Translations under genes and position numbers: made by a program
Notes under the pieces: generated by a model
Seen by the model: the letters and a program-made list of their open reading frames with translations, nothing else
The model's database searches: none
Told to the model about the DNA's origin: nothing
Shown: positions 1 through 7,962 of the stretch, piece by piece
Numbering within the stretch: position 1 is the stretch's first letter
Layout of the letters: each line of letters starts with the position of its first letter
Assembly: GCA_031253835.1 (NCBI GenBank)
Contig: JAIRVP010000048.1
Span: 1-64,000, forward strand
DNA from: Burkholderia sp.
GTDB taxonomy: Bacteria > Pseudomonadota > Gammaproteobacteria > Burkholderiales > Burkholderiaceae
Direction of reading: 5' to 3'
Length of the DNA stretch: 64,000 bases

Positions 1-155
1 CGGGTGCGATCCAGCATCTGGCCGGCATGAAGGATTCGAAGGTGATCGTCGCGATCAACAAGGATCCGGAAGCGCCGATCTTCAGCGTGGCCGACTACGG
101 CCTCGTCGGCGACCTGTTCTCGACGGTCCCCGACCTTCGCGCCGCGCTCGGCTGA
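1..155 (+). CDS. etfA: Electron transfer flavoprotein alpha subunit, C-terminal end
   Basis: The window opens inside this gene; the readable frame begins at base 3 and gives about 50 residues ending in a stop at 153-155. The tail contains VIVAINKDPEAPIFSVADYG and then GLVGDLFSTVPDL, which is the FAD-binding C-terminal signature of the ETF alpha subunit. With ETF beta it forms a soluble FAD heterodimer that carries electrons from acyl-CoA and other dehydrogenases to ETF-quinone oxidoreductase. The N-terminal part lies outside the window, so length and operon cannot be judged. Identification rests on the conserved tail and is firm. Confidence 0.9.
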   Translation, partial: GAIQHLAGMKDSKVIVAINKDPEAPIFSVADYGLVGDLFSTVPDLRAALG

Positions 156-220
156 CGGCGAACGACGGCCGAGCATGCCTTTGCGCCTCTCATCCCCCCG
201 ACCGCATCCGAGTGCGAACG

Positions 221-859
221 ATGACCCTGACGTCGAGCGACGTGCTGCTGTTCCTGACGGGCCTGCTGACGCTGTTCTGTCCGCCCGTCGCGATCCCGAT
301 GTATGCGGCGGTCACCGGGCATTTCCCGGACGCGACGCAGCGGCAGATCGCGTTCCGGCTGTTCGCGTGGATCGCGACGCTGATGGTCGGTGCGGTGTGG
401 GGCGGGCAGTTCCTGCTGCGCATGCTCGGCCTGACGCTCGGCGCGTTGACGTTGACCGGCGGCCTCGTGCTGTGCCTGTGGTCGATCCCGATGATGCGCG
501 GGACCGCGAACGACGAGCGCAGCGGCGGCGACACGCGGCTCGAGTACGCGCAATGGCGCAACTACATCGCGGTGCCGCTGATCTTCCCGCTGTCGATCGG
601 CAGTGCGGTGATGTCGCTCGTGATCACGACCGCGACGCGCTTCCATACGCCGACCGACCTGCTGGCCTTGAGCGCCGCCTGCGTGCTGCATGCCGGCGTG
701 ATCGGGCTCACGTATGCGTGCTCGGCGTCGTGGTGCCGGCGCCTCGGCGAGATCGGCAGGACGCTGGTCGAGCGGCTGTCCGGCATCGTGCTGACCGCGA
801 TCGCGTTCCAGATGCTCGCGCAGGGCGTCCGCGAACTGCTGCCGGGCCTCGCGCACTGA
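221..859 (+). CDS. MarC-family integral membrane protein
   Basis: A roughly 212-residue, strongly hydrophobic protein. Its N-terminus (LTLFCPPVAIPMYAAVTGHF) resembles the MarC/UPF0056 family, in which a first helix is followed by a conserved proline-containing stretch. About six membrane segments are visible, with a polar loop near residues 100-115 (RGTANDERSGGD). MarC proteins were once linked to antibiotic resistance, but that link was not upheld and their substrate is unknown. I chose ATG 221; a GTG at 212 in the same frame would add three residues. No clear ribosome binding site decides between them. It sits alone between etfA and the arginine genes, reading the same way. Confidence 0.75.
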   Translation: MTLTSSDVLLFLTGLLTLFCPPVAIPMYAAVTGHFPDATQRQIAFRLFAWIATLMVGAVWGGQFLLRMLGLTLGALTLTGGLVLCLWSIPMMRGTANDERSGGDTRLEYAQWRNYIAVPLIFPLSIGSAVMSLVITTATRFHTPTDLLALSAACVLHAGVIGLTYACSASWCRRLGEIGRTLVERLSGIVLTAIAFQMLAQGVRELLPGLAH

Positions 860-911
860 CGTCATCGGCCGGCGGTCGATCCTCAAACCTGTTCTGAAGA
901 ATGGAAACGAC

Positions 912-2513
912 ATGAAAACAGTAGGCATGTACCTCGTCGACCTGCTCGCGGCGTATGGCGTCGACACGGTGTTCGGCATTCCCGGCGTGCACACGATCGA
1001 GCTGTACCGCGGCCTGGCCGGCAGCGCGCTGCGTCACGTGAGCGCGCGCCACGAGCAGGGCCTCGGCTTCATGGCGGACGGCTATGCGCGCGCGACCGGC
1101 AAGCCCGGCGTGTGTTTCGTCATTACCGGGCCCGGCATGACGAACATCGCGACGTCGATGGCGCAGGCGTATGCGGATTCGATCCCGATGCTGGTCATCT
1201 CGAGCGTCAACGCGTCCGGCGACATCGGCTCGGGCAACGGCCACCTGCACGAACTGCCAGACCAGCATGCGTTCGCGGAGAACGTGGCCGCGTTCAGCTA
1301 CACGGTGCCGCGCGCCGACGCGTTGCCGCAGGCGATCGCGCGCGCCTTCGCGGTGTTTTCCGGCGGCCGCCCGCGCCCCGTCCACCTCCAGATCCCGCTC
1401 GACGTGCTCGCGGCCCCCGCCGATGCGCTGCCGCCCGTGCCGGCCGCGCCGCCGCGCATCGCGCCCGGTCCCGCGTCGGCCGAGGGCATCGACGCGTTCC
1501 GCGCGAAGGCGGCCGCCGCGCGTGCGCCGCTGATCCTCGCGGGCGGCGGCGCGCTCGACACGGCCGACGACGTGCGCTGGCTCGCGGAAGCGCTCGACGC
1601 GCCGGTCGTGATGACGATCAACGGGCGCGGCGTGCTGCCGCCCGCGCATCCGCTCGGCATCGCGTGGTCGGCGTCGAGCGACGCGGTCCGCGCGCTGATG
1701 CGCGACAGCGACCTGATCGTCGCGCTCGGCACCGAACTGGGGCCGACCGACTACGACCTGTATGCTACGCGCGGCTTCGCGATGCCCGCGCCGCTCGTGC
1801 GGATCGACCTCGATCCGCAGCAGCTGTGCCGCAACGCGGTGCCCGCGCTGCCGCTGCTCGGCGACGTCGGCGAAACGGTGCGCGCGCTGCGGCGCGTGTG
1901 GCCGGCCGATACGCGTGCCCGTGAAGACGGCGACGGCATCGAGCGCGCGGCGACGTGCCGCGCGGCTGCACGTCAGGAACTGAACGACGAGATGCGGCGC
2001 GATCTCGCATTGCTCGACAGCGTGCGCGACGCGTTGCCCGAGGCGGCGATCGTCGGCGATTCGACGCGCATCGTCTATGCGGGCAACGTCGGCTTCGCGG
2101 CGCCGCGCCCGCGCAGCTGGTTCAACGCATCGGTGGGATTCGGTTCGCTGGGCTACGGGCTGCCGGCCGCCGTGGGGGCGAGCCTCGGCGACGCGTCGCG
2201 GCCGGTCGTCTGCATGGCCGGCGACGGCGGGTTCCAGTACACGCTCGCGGAGCTCGGCACCGCGGTGCAGCATCGCGCGCGCGTGATCGTCGTGCTGCTG
2301 AACAACGGCGGGTACGGGGAGATCAAGCGCGCGATGGTCGACGGCGGCGTGGAGCCGGTCGGCGTGGACCTGCACACGCCGGATTTCGTTGCGATCGCGC
2401 GGGCGTACGGGTGGGGCGCGCAGCGGGTCGAGGAAGGCGCATCGCTGGCCGGCGCGCTGGGCGAAGCGGCCGCGCACGATGCGCCGTACCTGATCGAGAT
2501 TCGCGCCGTCTGA
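912..2513 (+). CDS. aruI: Thiamine-diphosphate decarboxylase, AruI-like (2-ketoarginine decarboxylase)
   Basis: A 533-residue enzyme of the acetolactate synthase / oxoacid decarboxylase superfamily. The N-terminal Pyr domain carries the activating Glu in ARHEQGLGF. The central domain is about residues 190-330. The C-terminal PP domain carries the TPP/Mg motif GDGGFQYTLAELGT followed by LLNNGGYGE. AruI of Pseudomonas aeruginosa decarboxylates 2-ketoarginine (5-guanidino-2-oxopentanoate) to 4-guanidinobutyraldehyde in the arginine transaminase pathway. The same locus holds an arginine:pyruvate transaminase and a polar amino acid importer, which supports this over an acetolactate synthase role. 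It converges with the tetR-type gene across a shared hairpin terminator. A benzoylformate-type or other 2-oxoacid decarboxylase is the main alternative. Confidence 0.8.
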   Translation: MKTVGMYLVDLLAAYGVDTVFGIPGVHTIELYRGLAGSALRHVSARHEQGLGFMADGYARATGKPGVCFVITGPGMTNIATSMAQAYADSIPMLVISSVNASGDIGSGNGHLHELPDQHAFAENVAAFSYTVPRADALPQAIARAFAVFSGGRPRPVHLQIPLDVLAAPADALPPVPAAPPRIAPGPASAEGIDAFRAKAAAARAPLILAGGGALDTADDVRWLAEALDAPVVMTINGRGVLPPAHPLGIAWSASSDAVRALMRDSDLIVALGTELGPTDYDLYATRGFAMPAPLVRIDLDPQQLCRNAVPALPLLGDVGETVRALRRVWPADTRAREDGDGIERAATCRAAARQELNDEMRRDLALLDSVRDALPEAAIVGDSTRIVYAGNVGFAAPRPRSWFNASVGFGSLGYGLPAAVGASLGDASRPVVCMAGDGGFQYTLAELGTAVQHRARVIVVLLNNGGYGEIKRAMVDGGVEPVGVDLHTPDFVAIARAYGWGAQRVEEGASLAGALGEAAAHDAPYLIEIRAV

Positions 2514-2521
2514 AAACGCCA

Positions 2522-2544
2522 ACGGCCTCGCATGGCGAGGCCGT
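2522..2544. terminator. Hairpin terminator shared by convergent genes
   Basis: A perfect 10-bp stem (ACGGCCTCGC and its reverse complement) closes on a 3-nt ATG loop, eight bases after the aruI stop and before the tetR-type gene end. It is symmetrical, so it can act in both directions. There is no long T tract on either side. Confidence 0.65.
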
Positions 2545-2582
2545 CGTGTTCGCCGCCGGTTGCGCGGCGGCGCATGCGCGCG

Positions 2583-3239
2583 TCAGGCGCGCTTGCGGGC
2601 CGTCTTCGGCGGCGGGAGGAACGTATCGACGACGCGCAGGCAGCTCGTCAGCGCGTCAGCCGCGGTGAACGACGTCGGGTCGCGCGCGAGTTCCAGCCAG
2701 AAGCCGTCGATCACGGCCGTCAGCGTCAGTGCGGCGAGATCGCTGTCGACGGTGCCGCCGCGCACTTCCGCGATCTGGTCGAACAGCTTCTTCAACGCCT
2801 GGCGGTAGCCGCTGTACAGCTCCTTGTGCGCCTTGCGGATCACCGGGTCGCTGTGCGCGACGCTCCAGAAGCCGAGCCAGACCTTCACGTTCTTCGGCGC
2901 GAAGACCGGCGCCGCGAAACACACCTTGATGATCGCATCGAGCTTTTCCTCGGGGCCCGTCGCGTTCGCGGCTGCCGCGCGCGACACGTCGAGCAGGTCG
3001 GTCGCGAGCCGCTTGTAGGTCTGCGCCATCAGCTCGTCTTTCGACTGGAAGTGATGGTTGATCAGCCCGCGCGAGACCTTCGCTTCCGCACAGATGCGGT
3101 CGATCGTCGTCTCGGAATAGCTGTAGCGCGCGATGCAGCGCATCGTCGCGTCGATGATCGATTGCTGACGCACCGCGGGTGTTTCTCGGATGCCGCGGCT
3201 GCGCGTCGGAACCGGTGCCGTGCCAGGAGTCTTTTTCAC
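2583..3239 (-). CDS. TetR/AcrR-family regulator (BetI-like)
   Basis: A 218-residue one-component regulator. The N-terminal helix-turn-helix is about residues 25-70 (IIDATMRCIARYSYSETTID, then SRGLINHHFQSKDEL), and the C-terminal ligand domain resembles BetI-type repressors (PVFAPKNVKVWLGFWS). The start is GTG at 3239, giving MKKTPGT. The gene lies between aruI and the divergent arginine-type ABC importer. A perfect inverted repeat on the importer promoter is a natural operator for it, so it probably represses the locus until arginine or a catabolite binds. P. aeruginosa controls aruIH with a two-component pair instead, so this control would be different. Ligand and operator assignment are inferences. 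Confidence 0.85.
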   Translation of the reverse strand: MKKTPGTAPVPTRSRGIRETPAVRQQSIIDATMRCIARYSYSETTIDRICAEAKVSRGLINHHFQSKDELMAQTYKRLATDLLDVSRAAAANATGPEEKLDAIIKVCFAAPVFAPKNVKVWLGFWSVAHSDPVIRKAHKELYSGYRQALKKLFDQIAEVRGGTVDSDLAALTLTAVIDGFWLELARDPTSFTAADALTSCLRVVDTFLPPPKTARKRA

Positions 3240-3360
3240 GTGGTGACCTTACGGAATCGTCATGGCACCGATTATAGGGGAGTGCCGGACGCTTGTTCAA
3301 TTGCACCGGTAAAAGCGTCGTGAAACCCGCGAAAACCCTTGCTCCGGATTTTTTTAAAAC

Positions 3361-3380
3361 TGTTGAACCACTGTTCAACA
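3361..3380. promoter_or_regulatory. Operator candidate: perfect 8-4-8 inverted repeat
   Basis: TGTTGAAC, a 4-bp CACT spacer, then GTTCAACA. The repeat overlaps the -35 hexamer and spacer of the promoter at 3363-3391, a position where a bound TetR dimer would block RNA polymerase. A further half-site-like TTGTTCAA lies near 3294. The site is about 120 bp from the tetR-type start and about 100 bp from the importer start. Confidence 0.6.
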
Positions 3381-3391
3381 GAGCCTATACT
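3363..3391 (+). promoter_or_regulatory. Sigma-70-type promoter of the arginine importer operon
   Basis: A -35 TTGAAC (3363-3368) and a -10 TATACT (3386-3391) are separated by exactly 17 bp. Transcription would start near 3398, leaving an 80-base leader before the ATPase gene at 3478, which has a GGAGA ribosome binding site. It overlaps the inverted repeat at 3361-3380. Confidence 0.6.
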
Positions 3392-3477
3392 CGACTCCGC
3401 ATGAGGTTGGTCGGCCATTCAACAAGACGCTGCGATCCCGCACGGGACGGGCGTGAGGAATCGACACAGGAGACAGC

Positions 3478-4284
3478 ATGTTGGCGCGGGTCGAAAGCGT
3501 GAAACCGGTCGTCGAGGAACGCGTGCAGGTGGAAGACCTGCACAAGCGGTTCGGCGAGCTGGAGGTGTTGAAGGGCGTGTCGCTGAGCGCGCGCGAAGGC
3601 GAGGTGATCTCGCTGATCGGCGCGAGCGGATCGGGCAAGAGCACGCTGCTCCGCTGCATCAACCTGCTCGAGACGCCGACCCGCGGGCGCATCGTCGTCG
3701 ACGGCGAGGAGATCGGGCTGAAAGTCGACCGCAAGGGGCGCACCGTGCCGACCGATCCGCGCCAGGTCGAGCGGATCCGCACGCGGCTCGGCATGGTATT
3801 CCAGAGCTTCAATCTGTGGGCGCACCGTACGGTGCTCGAGAACGTGATCGAGATGCCCGTGCACGTGCTGCGCGAATCGCGCGCCGAAGCGATCGCACGT
3901 GCCGAGCAGCTGCTCGAGCGCGTCGGCCTCGCCGACAAGCGCAACGTCTATCCCGCCTTCCTGTCCGGCGGCCAGCAGCAGCGCGTCGCGATTGCGCGTG
4001 CGCTGGCCATGCGGCCGAAAGTCATGCTGTTCGACGAGCCGACCTCCGCGCTCGATCCCGAACGCGTCGGCGAAGTGCTGAAGGTGATCCGCGATCTCGC
4101 GTGTGAAGGCCGCACGATGATTCTCGTCACGCACGAGATGGCATTTGCGCGCGACGTGTCGAACAAGGTGCTGTTCCTGCACCAGGGGCGCGTCGAGGAG
4201 AGCGGCACGCCGGCCGAGATCTTCGGCGCGCCGCAAAGCGAACGCTGCCGCCAGTTCGTCAACGCGCACCGGCAACACCACTGA
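3478..4284 (+). CDS. Polar amino acid ABC transporter ATP-binding protein (HisP/ArtP type)
   Basis: A 268-residue cytoplasmic ATPase that powers the two permeases encoded just downstream. Walker A is GASGSGKST (about residue 50), the Q-loop region is GMVFQSFNLWAH, the ABC signature is LSGGQQQR, Walker B is VMLFDEPTSALDP, and the switch His is in LVTHEM. The NLWAH stretch after the Q-loop is typical of histidine/arginine/ornithine importers of the HisP group. The first 15 residues are a short extension before the ABC fold. It is the first gene of a six-gene plus-strand operon driven by the promoter at 3363-3391. Substrate (arginine or a related basic amino acid) is inferred from context. Confidence 0.92.
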   Translation: MLARVESVKPVVEERVQVEDLHKRFGELEVLKGVSLSAREGEVISLIGASGSGKSTLLRCINLLETPTRGRIVVDGEEIGLKVDRKGRTVPTDPRQVERIRTRLGMVFQSFNLWAHRTVLENVIEMPVHVLRESRAEAIARAEQLLERVGLADKRNVYPAFLSGGQQQRVAIARALAMRPKVMLFDEPTSALDPERVGEVLKVIRDLACEGRTMILVTHEMAFARDVSNKVLFLHQGRVEESGTPAEIFGAPQSERCRQFVNAHRQHH

Positions 4285-4353
4285 GCGACGGGCGCGGCCC
4301 GCGAGCGCGGGCCGGCCGCACCGATCCCTATCTTTCCCGCAAGGAGTCCGACC

Positions 4354-5151
4354 ATGAAACGCGTCGTCCGCAGTCTGCTGTGCCTGTTCAGTCTCGTCGT
4401 CGCGGCGCTCGCGCCGCTCGGTTCCGCGCATGCGTCGTCAGGCGTGCTGCGCTTCGGCGTCGCCGCCGAGCCGTATCCGCCGTTCCTGATGAAGAGCCCG
4501 ACGGGCCAGTGGAGCGGCTTCGAGGCCGACCTGATCCGCGCGCTGTGCGACCAGATGAAGGCGAAGTGCGAGATCAAGGAAGTGTCGTGGGACGGCATCA
4601 TCCCGGCGTTGCTCAGCGACAAGATCGACGTGATCTTCAACTCGATGTCGATCACGCCGGAACGCCAGAAGGTGATCGCGTTCTCGCGGCCGTACTACGA
4701 GACGCCCGGTACCTTCGTCGGCGCGAAGAACACGAAGCTCACGCTGACGCCCGACGGCCTGAAGGGCAAGGTGATCGGCGTGCAGGGATCCACCGCGAAC
4801 GCCGAGTTCATCAAGATGGCCTACGGCAAGGGGGCGACGGTGCGCCTGTACAACACGCAGGACGACTGCAACGCGGATCTCGTCGCGGGCCGGATCGACA
4901 CGATGTACCTCGACCAGCTCGGCATCCTCGATTTCCTGAAGTCGAAGGACGGCGCGGCGTTCGAGCTGAAGGGCCCCGGCAGCGTGAAGATGGATCCGGC
5001 GGTCTTCGGCTACGGCGTCGGCGCGGGCATGCGCAAGGCCGATGCGCCGCTGAAGCAGCAGATGGACGCGGCACTCGAGCAGCTGCATGCATCGGGCAAG
5101 TACGCGCAGATCGCGAAGAAGTATTTCCCGATCGACCTCTGGCCGCACTGA
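4354..5151 (+). CDS. Periplasmic amino acid-binding protein (basic amino acid type)
   Basis: A 265-residue solute-binding protein of the SBP_bac_3 family (HisJ/ArgT/LAO group). A Sec signal peptide of about 27 residues ends near GSAHASSG. The mature protein begins with the family pattern LRFGVAAEPYPPFLMKSP, followed by GFEADLIRALCDQM and FNSMSITPERQKVIAFSRPY. It would capture the amino acid in the periplasm and deliver it to the two permeases. The ribosome binding site AAGGAG lies just before ATG 4354. The neighbouring transaminase and decarboxylase suggest arginine as ligand. Binding-pocket residues alone do not settle arginine versus ornithine, lysine or histidine. Confidence 0.92.
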   Translation: MKRVVRSLLCLFSLVVAALAPLGSAHASSGVLRFGVAAEPYPPFLMKSPTGQWSGFEADLIRALCDQMKAKCEIKEVSWDGIIPALLSDKIDVIFNSMSITPERQKVIAFSRPYYETPGTFVGAKNTKLTLTPDGLKGKVIGVQGSTANAEFIKMAYGKGATVRLYNTQDDCNADLVAGRIDTMYLDQLGILDFLKSKDGAAFELKGPGSVKMDPAVFGYGVGAGMRKADAPLKQQMDAALEQLHASGKYAQIAKKYFPIDLWPH

Positions 5152-5212
5152 TCGTACGGAATCGCACGGATACGGGCATATCGGCGCAGGCACGCACGGA
5201 CGAGGAGGCGGC

Positions 5213-5929
5213 ATGGACGGTTGGGGATGGGTGAGCTACCTGGGCATGGACCCGGACGGCTGGGGCGTCGCGCTGCTGCAGGGCGCGGGCGTGACGCTCG
5301 AGATTTCGTTCGGCGCGTTCTTCGTCGGCATCGTGCTCGGGTTGCTGGGCGCGGCCGCGAAGCTGTCCGGCATCCGTGTGCTCGTGCGGATCGCACAGGG
5401 TTACACGACGCTGTGCCGCGCTGTGCCCGAACTGCTGCTGATCCTGCTGCTCTACTACGCGGGCACCGACGCGATCAACCTGCTGATGACGGCGATCGGC
5501 GTCGGGCCTGTCGCGGTGAACGGCTTCGCGGCGGCGGTGATCGTGCTGGGCATCGTGCAGGGTGCGTATGCGGCGGAGATCATCCGTGGCGCGATCCTTG
5601 CAATCCCGTACGGACAGATCGAGGCCGGCCGCGCGTTCGGCGCGCCGCCGGGGCTCGTGTTCCGGCGCGTGACGCTGCCCGCGATGGCGCCGTACGCGCT
5701 GGCCGGTTTCGCGAACCTGTGGCTGATCCTCGTGAAGGACAGCGCGCTGATCAGCGTGGTCGGCTACAGCGAGCTGCTCTACACCGCGAAGCAGGCGGCC
5801 GGCTCGACGCGCGAATACATGCACTACTACCTGATGGTGGCCGCCGTGTATTTCGTCATCACGTCGCTGTCCGGCATGCTGTTCCGCGAGATCGAGCGCC
5901 GCTTCGGCCGCTGGATGCCGGCATCGTGA
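5213..5929 (+). CDS. Amino acid ABC transporter permease (HisQ-like)
   Basis: A 238-residue inner-membrane permease of the His/Glu/Gln/Arg family. Five membrane segments are visible. The EAA loop that docks the ATPase is EAGRAFGAPPGLVFRRVTLP in the C-terminal half. The family pattern YTTLCRAVPELLLILLLYY precedes it. I chose ATG 5213 because GAGGAGG sits 5-11 bases upstream; the open frame continues further upstream but in poor sequence. It lies 61 bases after the binding protein and 49 bases before the second permease, and the two should form a heterodimer. Confidence 0.9.
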   Translation: MDGWGWVSYLGMDPDGWGVALLQGAGVTLEISFGAFFVGIVLGLLGAAAKLSGIRVLVRIAQGYTTLCRAVPELLLILLLYYAGTDAINLLMTAIGVGPVAVNGFAAAVIVLGIVQGAYAAEIIRGAILAIPYGQIEAGRAFGAPPGLVFRRVTLPAMAPYALAGFANLWLILVKDSALISVVGYSELLYTAKQAAGSTREYMHYYLMVAAVYFVITSLSGMLFREIERRFGRWMPAS

Positions 5930-5978
5930 GCCGCGCCGTCCCGGCCCGCGCACTTTCCCATCGAACCGGATCAACGTC

Positions 5979-6674
5979 ATGGATCTGAGCGTACTGTCCT
6001 CCTACGGGTCGCTGCTGTTGCTCGGCGTGCTGACCACCGTCAAGCTGCTCGTCATCTCGGCCGTGTTCGGCTTCGGGCTCGCGATCGTCGTCGCGTTCGC
6101 GCGGCTGTCGCCGAATCCGGTCGTCGCGCGCGTCAGCAAGGCGTTCACCGAAGTGATCCGCGGCACGCCGCTGCTCGTGCAGATCTACCTGATCTACTAC
6201 GGCGTCGGCTCGCTGTTCGCGGGCTGGCCCGCGCTGCGCGACAGCGTGCTGTGGCCGTTCCTGCGCGACGGCTTCTGGTATGTCGCGTTCGCGCTCGTGA
6301 TCAGCGTCGGCGCGTATGTCGGCGAGGTGCTGCGCGCGGGCTTGCGCGGCGTGCCGAAGGGCGAGATCGAGGCCGCCCGCGCGATGGGGATGCGCCCGTC
6401 GATGATCGCGCGGCGCGTGTGGCTGCCGCGTGCGGTCCAGATCCTGTTGCCGACGCTGGCGGGCGAGACCGTGATGCTGCTGAAATCGACGGCGCTCGCG
6501 TCGACGGTCGCGGTGATGGACGTGCTCGGCGCCGCGAACTACATCCGCGCGCAGACGCTGCGGACCTACGAGCCGCTGCTGGCGATCGCGGTGATCTATG
6601 TCGCGCTCGCGTTCGTGATCGAGCGCGCGTTCGGCCGGCTCGAGCGGCGCGTGCCCGTGCGCATGCCGCGCTGA
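5979..6674 (+). CDS. Amino acid ABC transporter permease (HisM-like)
   Basis: A 231-residue inner-membrane permease, partner of the preceding gene. The family pattern FTEVIRGTPLLVQIYLIYY is in the first third, and the EAA loop is EAARAMGMRPSMIARRVWLP. Five hydrophobic segments are seen. It completes a four-component importer: ATPase, binding protein and two permeases. It is followed after 53 bases by the transaminase gene, in line with uptake and first catabolic step being made together. Confidence 0.9.
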   Translation: MDLSVLSSYGSLLLLGVLTTVKLLVISAVFGFGLAIVVAFARLSPNPVVARVSKAFTEVIRGTPLLVQIYLIYYGVGSLFAGWPALRDSVLWPFLRDGFWYVAFALVISVGAYVGEVLRAGLRGVPKGEIEAARAMGMRPSMIARRVWLPRAVQILLPTLAGETVMLLKSTALASTVAVMDVLGAANYIRAQTLRTYEPLLAIAVIYVALAFVIERAFGRLERRVPVRMPR

Positions 6675-6727
6675 ACGAACCCACTGACGGTGCGGCGGCC
6701 ACCCGGGCGCCGCACGATGGAGGATGC

Positions 6728-7921
6728 ATGAACTATTCGAAGCTGGTCGACCGGCTGCAGGGCAAGCGCACGAGCGCGTGGGACATCCATTACGCGGCGC
6801 AGCAGGCCGTCGCTGCCGGCGAGCCGGCGATCATCCTGAGCGTCGGCGATCCCGATTTTTCGACGCCGGAGGTCATCGTCGAGCGCGCGGTTGCCGCGCT
6901 GCGCGGCGGTGATACCCACTACAGCGAAGTGCGCGGGCGAGCCGAACTGCGTGCGGCGATCGCGCGCGAGCACACGAGCGGGTCGGGGCAGGCGGTCGGT
7001 CCGGAACACGTGATCGTGACGGCCGGCGCGCAGAACGCGTTGTTCGCGATGGCGCTGTGCCTGTGCGAGGCCGGCGACGAAGTGCTGGTGCCGGAGCCGA
7101 TGTACCTCACGTACGAGGCGAGCGTGCGCGCATCGGGCGCGACGCTCGTGCCGGTGCCCGTCGACGCGTCGCGCGGTTTTCATCTCGACTTCGATGCGCT
7201 CGAAGCGGCCGTGACGCCGCGCACGAAGGCGATCTTCTTCGCGACGCCGTGCAACCCGACCGGCGTCGTGATGCCGCGCGCCGACCTCGAGCGGATCGCG
7301 CGGCTCGCCTGCGAGCGCGATCTGTGGGTCGTGTCCGACGAGGTGTATGCGGCGCTGACGTTCGAGCGCGACATGGTCAGCATCGCGTCGCTGCCGGGGA
7401 TGGCCGAACGCACGGTGACGATCGGCAGCCTGTCGAAATCGCACGCGATGCCGGGCTGGCGCGTCGGCTGGGCGATCGGCCCGACGGAGTTGATCGAGCA
7501 TGCGGAGCGGCTCGCGCTGTGCATGCTGTACGGGCTGCCGGGGTTCATCCAGCAGGCGGCCGTCACCGCGCTCGACAACCGGGCCGCGATCGTCGCCGAC
7601 ATGCGCGAACTCTACCGGCGCCGCCGCGACCTTGCCTACGCGCGCCTGCGCGACGTGCCGGGGCTGCGCTGCCTGCTGCCGGAAGCCGGGATGTTCATGA
7701 TGGTCGACGTGCGCGGCACCGGGCTCGATGCGCATGCGTTCACGTGGGGGCTGTTCCGCGCGCAGCAGGTCGCGCTGCTCGACGCGAGCGCGTTCGGCGA
7801 CACCGCGGCGGGATTCGTGCGCTTCGGCTTCGTCGTCGACGACGCGCAACTGGCCGACGCGTGCGAGCGCATCGCGGCGTTCGTGGCGAGTCTCGGGGCC
7901 GGTTCGCGTGCATCATCGTGA
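6728..7921 (+). CDS. aruH: Class I/II aminotransferase, AruH-like (arginine:pyruvate transaminase)
   Basis: A 397-residue PLP enzyme of fold type I. The Schiff-base lysine is K237 in SLSKSHAMPGWRVGW. Other family marks are SVGDPDFSTPE near the N-terminus, TPCNPTGVV (the NP-x-G motif) and WVVSDEVYAALTF with the Asp and Tyr that contact the cofactor. From memory it resembles P. aeruginosa AruH along its length, for example AWDIHY near residue 18 and the region after the lysine (LALCMLYG). AruH moves the amino group of L-arginine to pyruvate, giving 2-ketoarginine and alanine; AruI (912-2513) then decarboxylates it. GGAGG lies five bases before ATG 6728. The dehydrogenase and guanidinobutyrase needed to finish the pathway are not in this window. 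Confidence 0.82.
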   Translation: MNYSKLVDRLQGKRTSAWDIHYAAQQAVAAGEPAIILSVGDPDFSTPEVIVERAVAALRGGDTHYSEVRGRAELRAAIAREHTSGSGQAVGPEHVIVTAGAQNALFAMALCLCEAGDEVLVPEPMYLTYEASVRASGATLVPVPVDASRGFHLDFDALEAAVTPRTKAIFFATPCNPTGVVMPRADLERIARLACERDLWVVSDEVYAALTFERDMVSIASLPGMAERTVTIGSLSKSHAMPGWRVGWAIGPTELIEHAERLALCMLYGLPGFIQQAAVTALDNRAAIVADMRELYRRRRDLAYARLRDVPGLRCLLPEAGMFMMVDVRGTGLDAHAFTWGLFRAQQVALLDASAFGDTAAGFVRFGFVVDDAQLADACERIAAFVASLGAGSRASS

Positions 7922-7962
7922 CTCGACGCGAATGACACCTCGAACCTGACGGAGGCAACACA

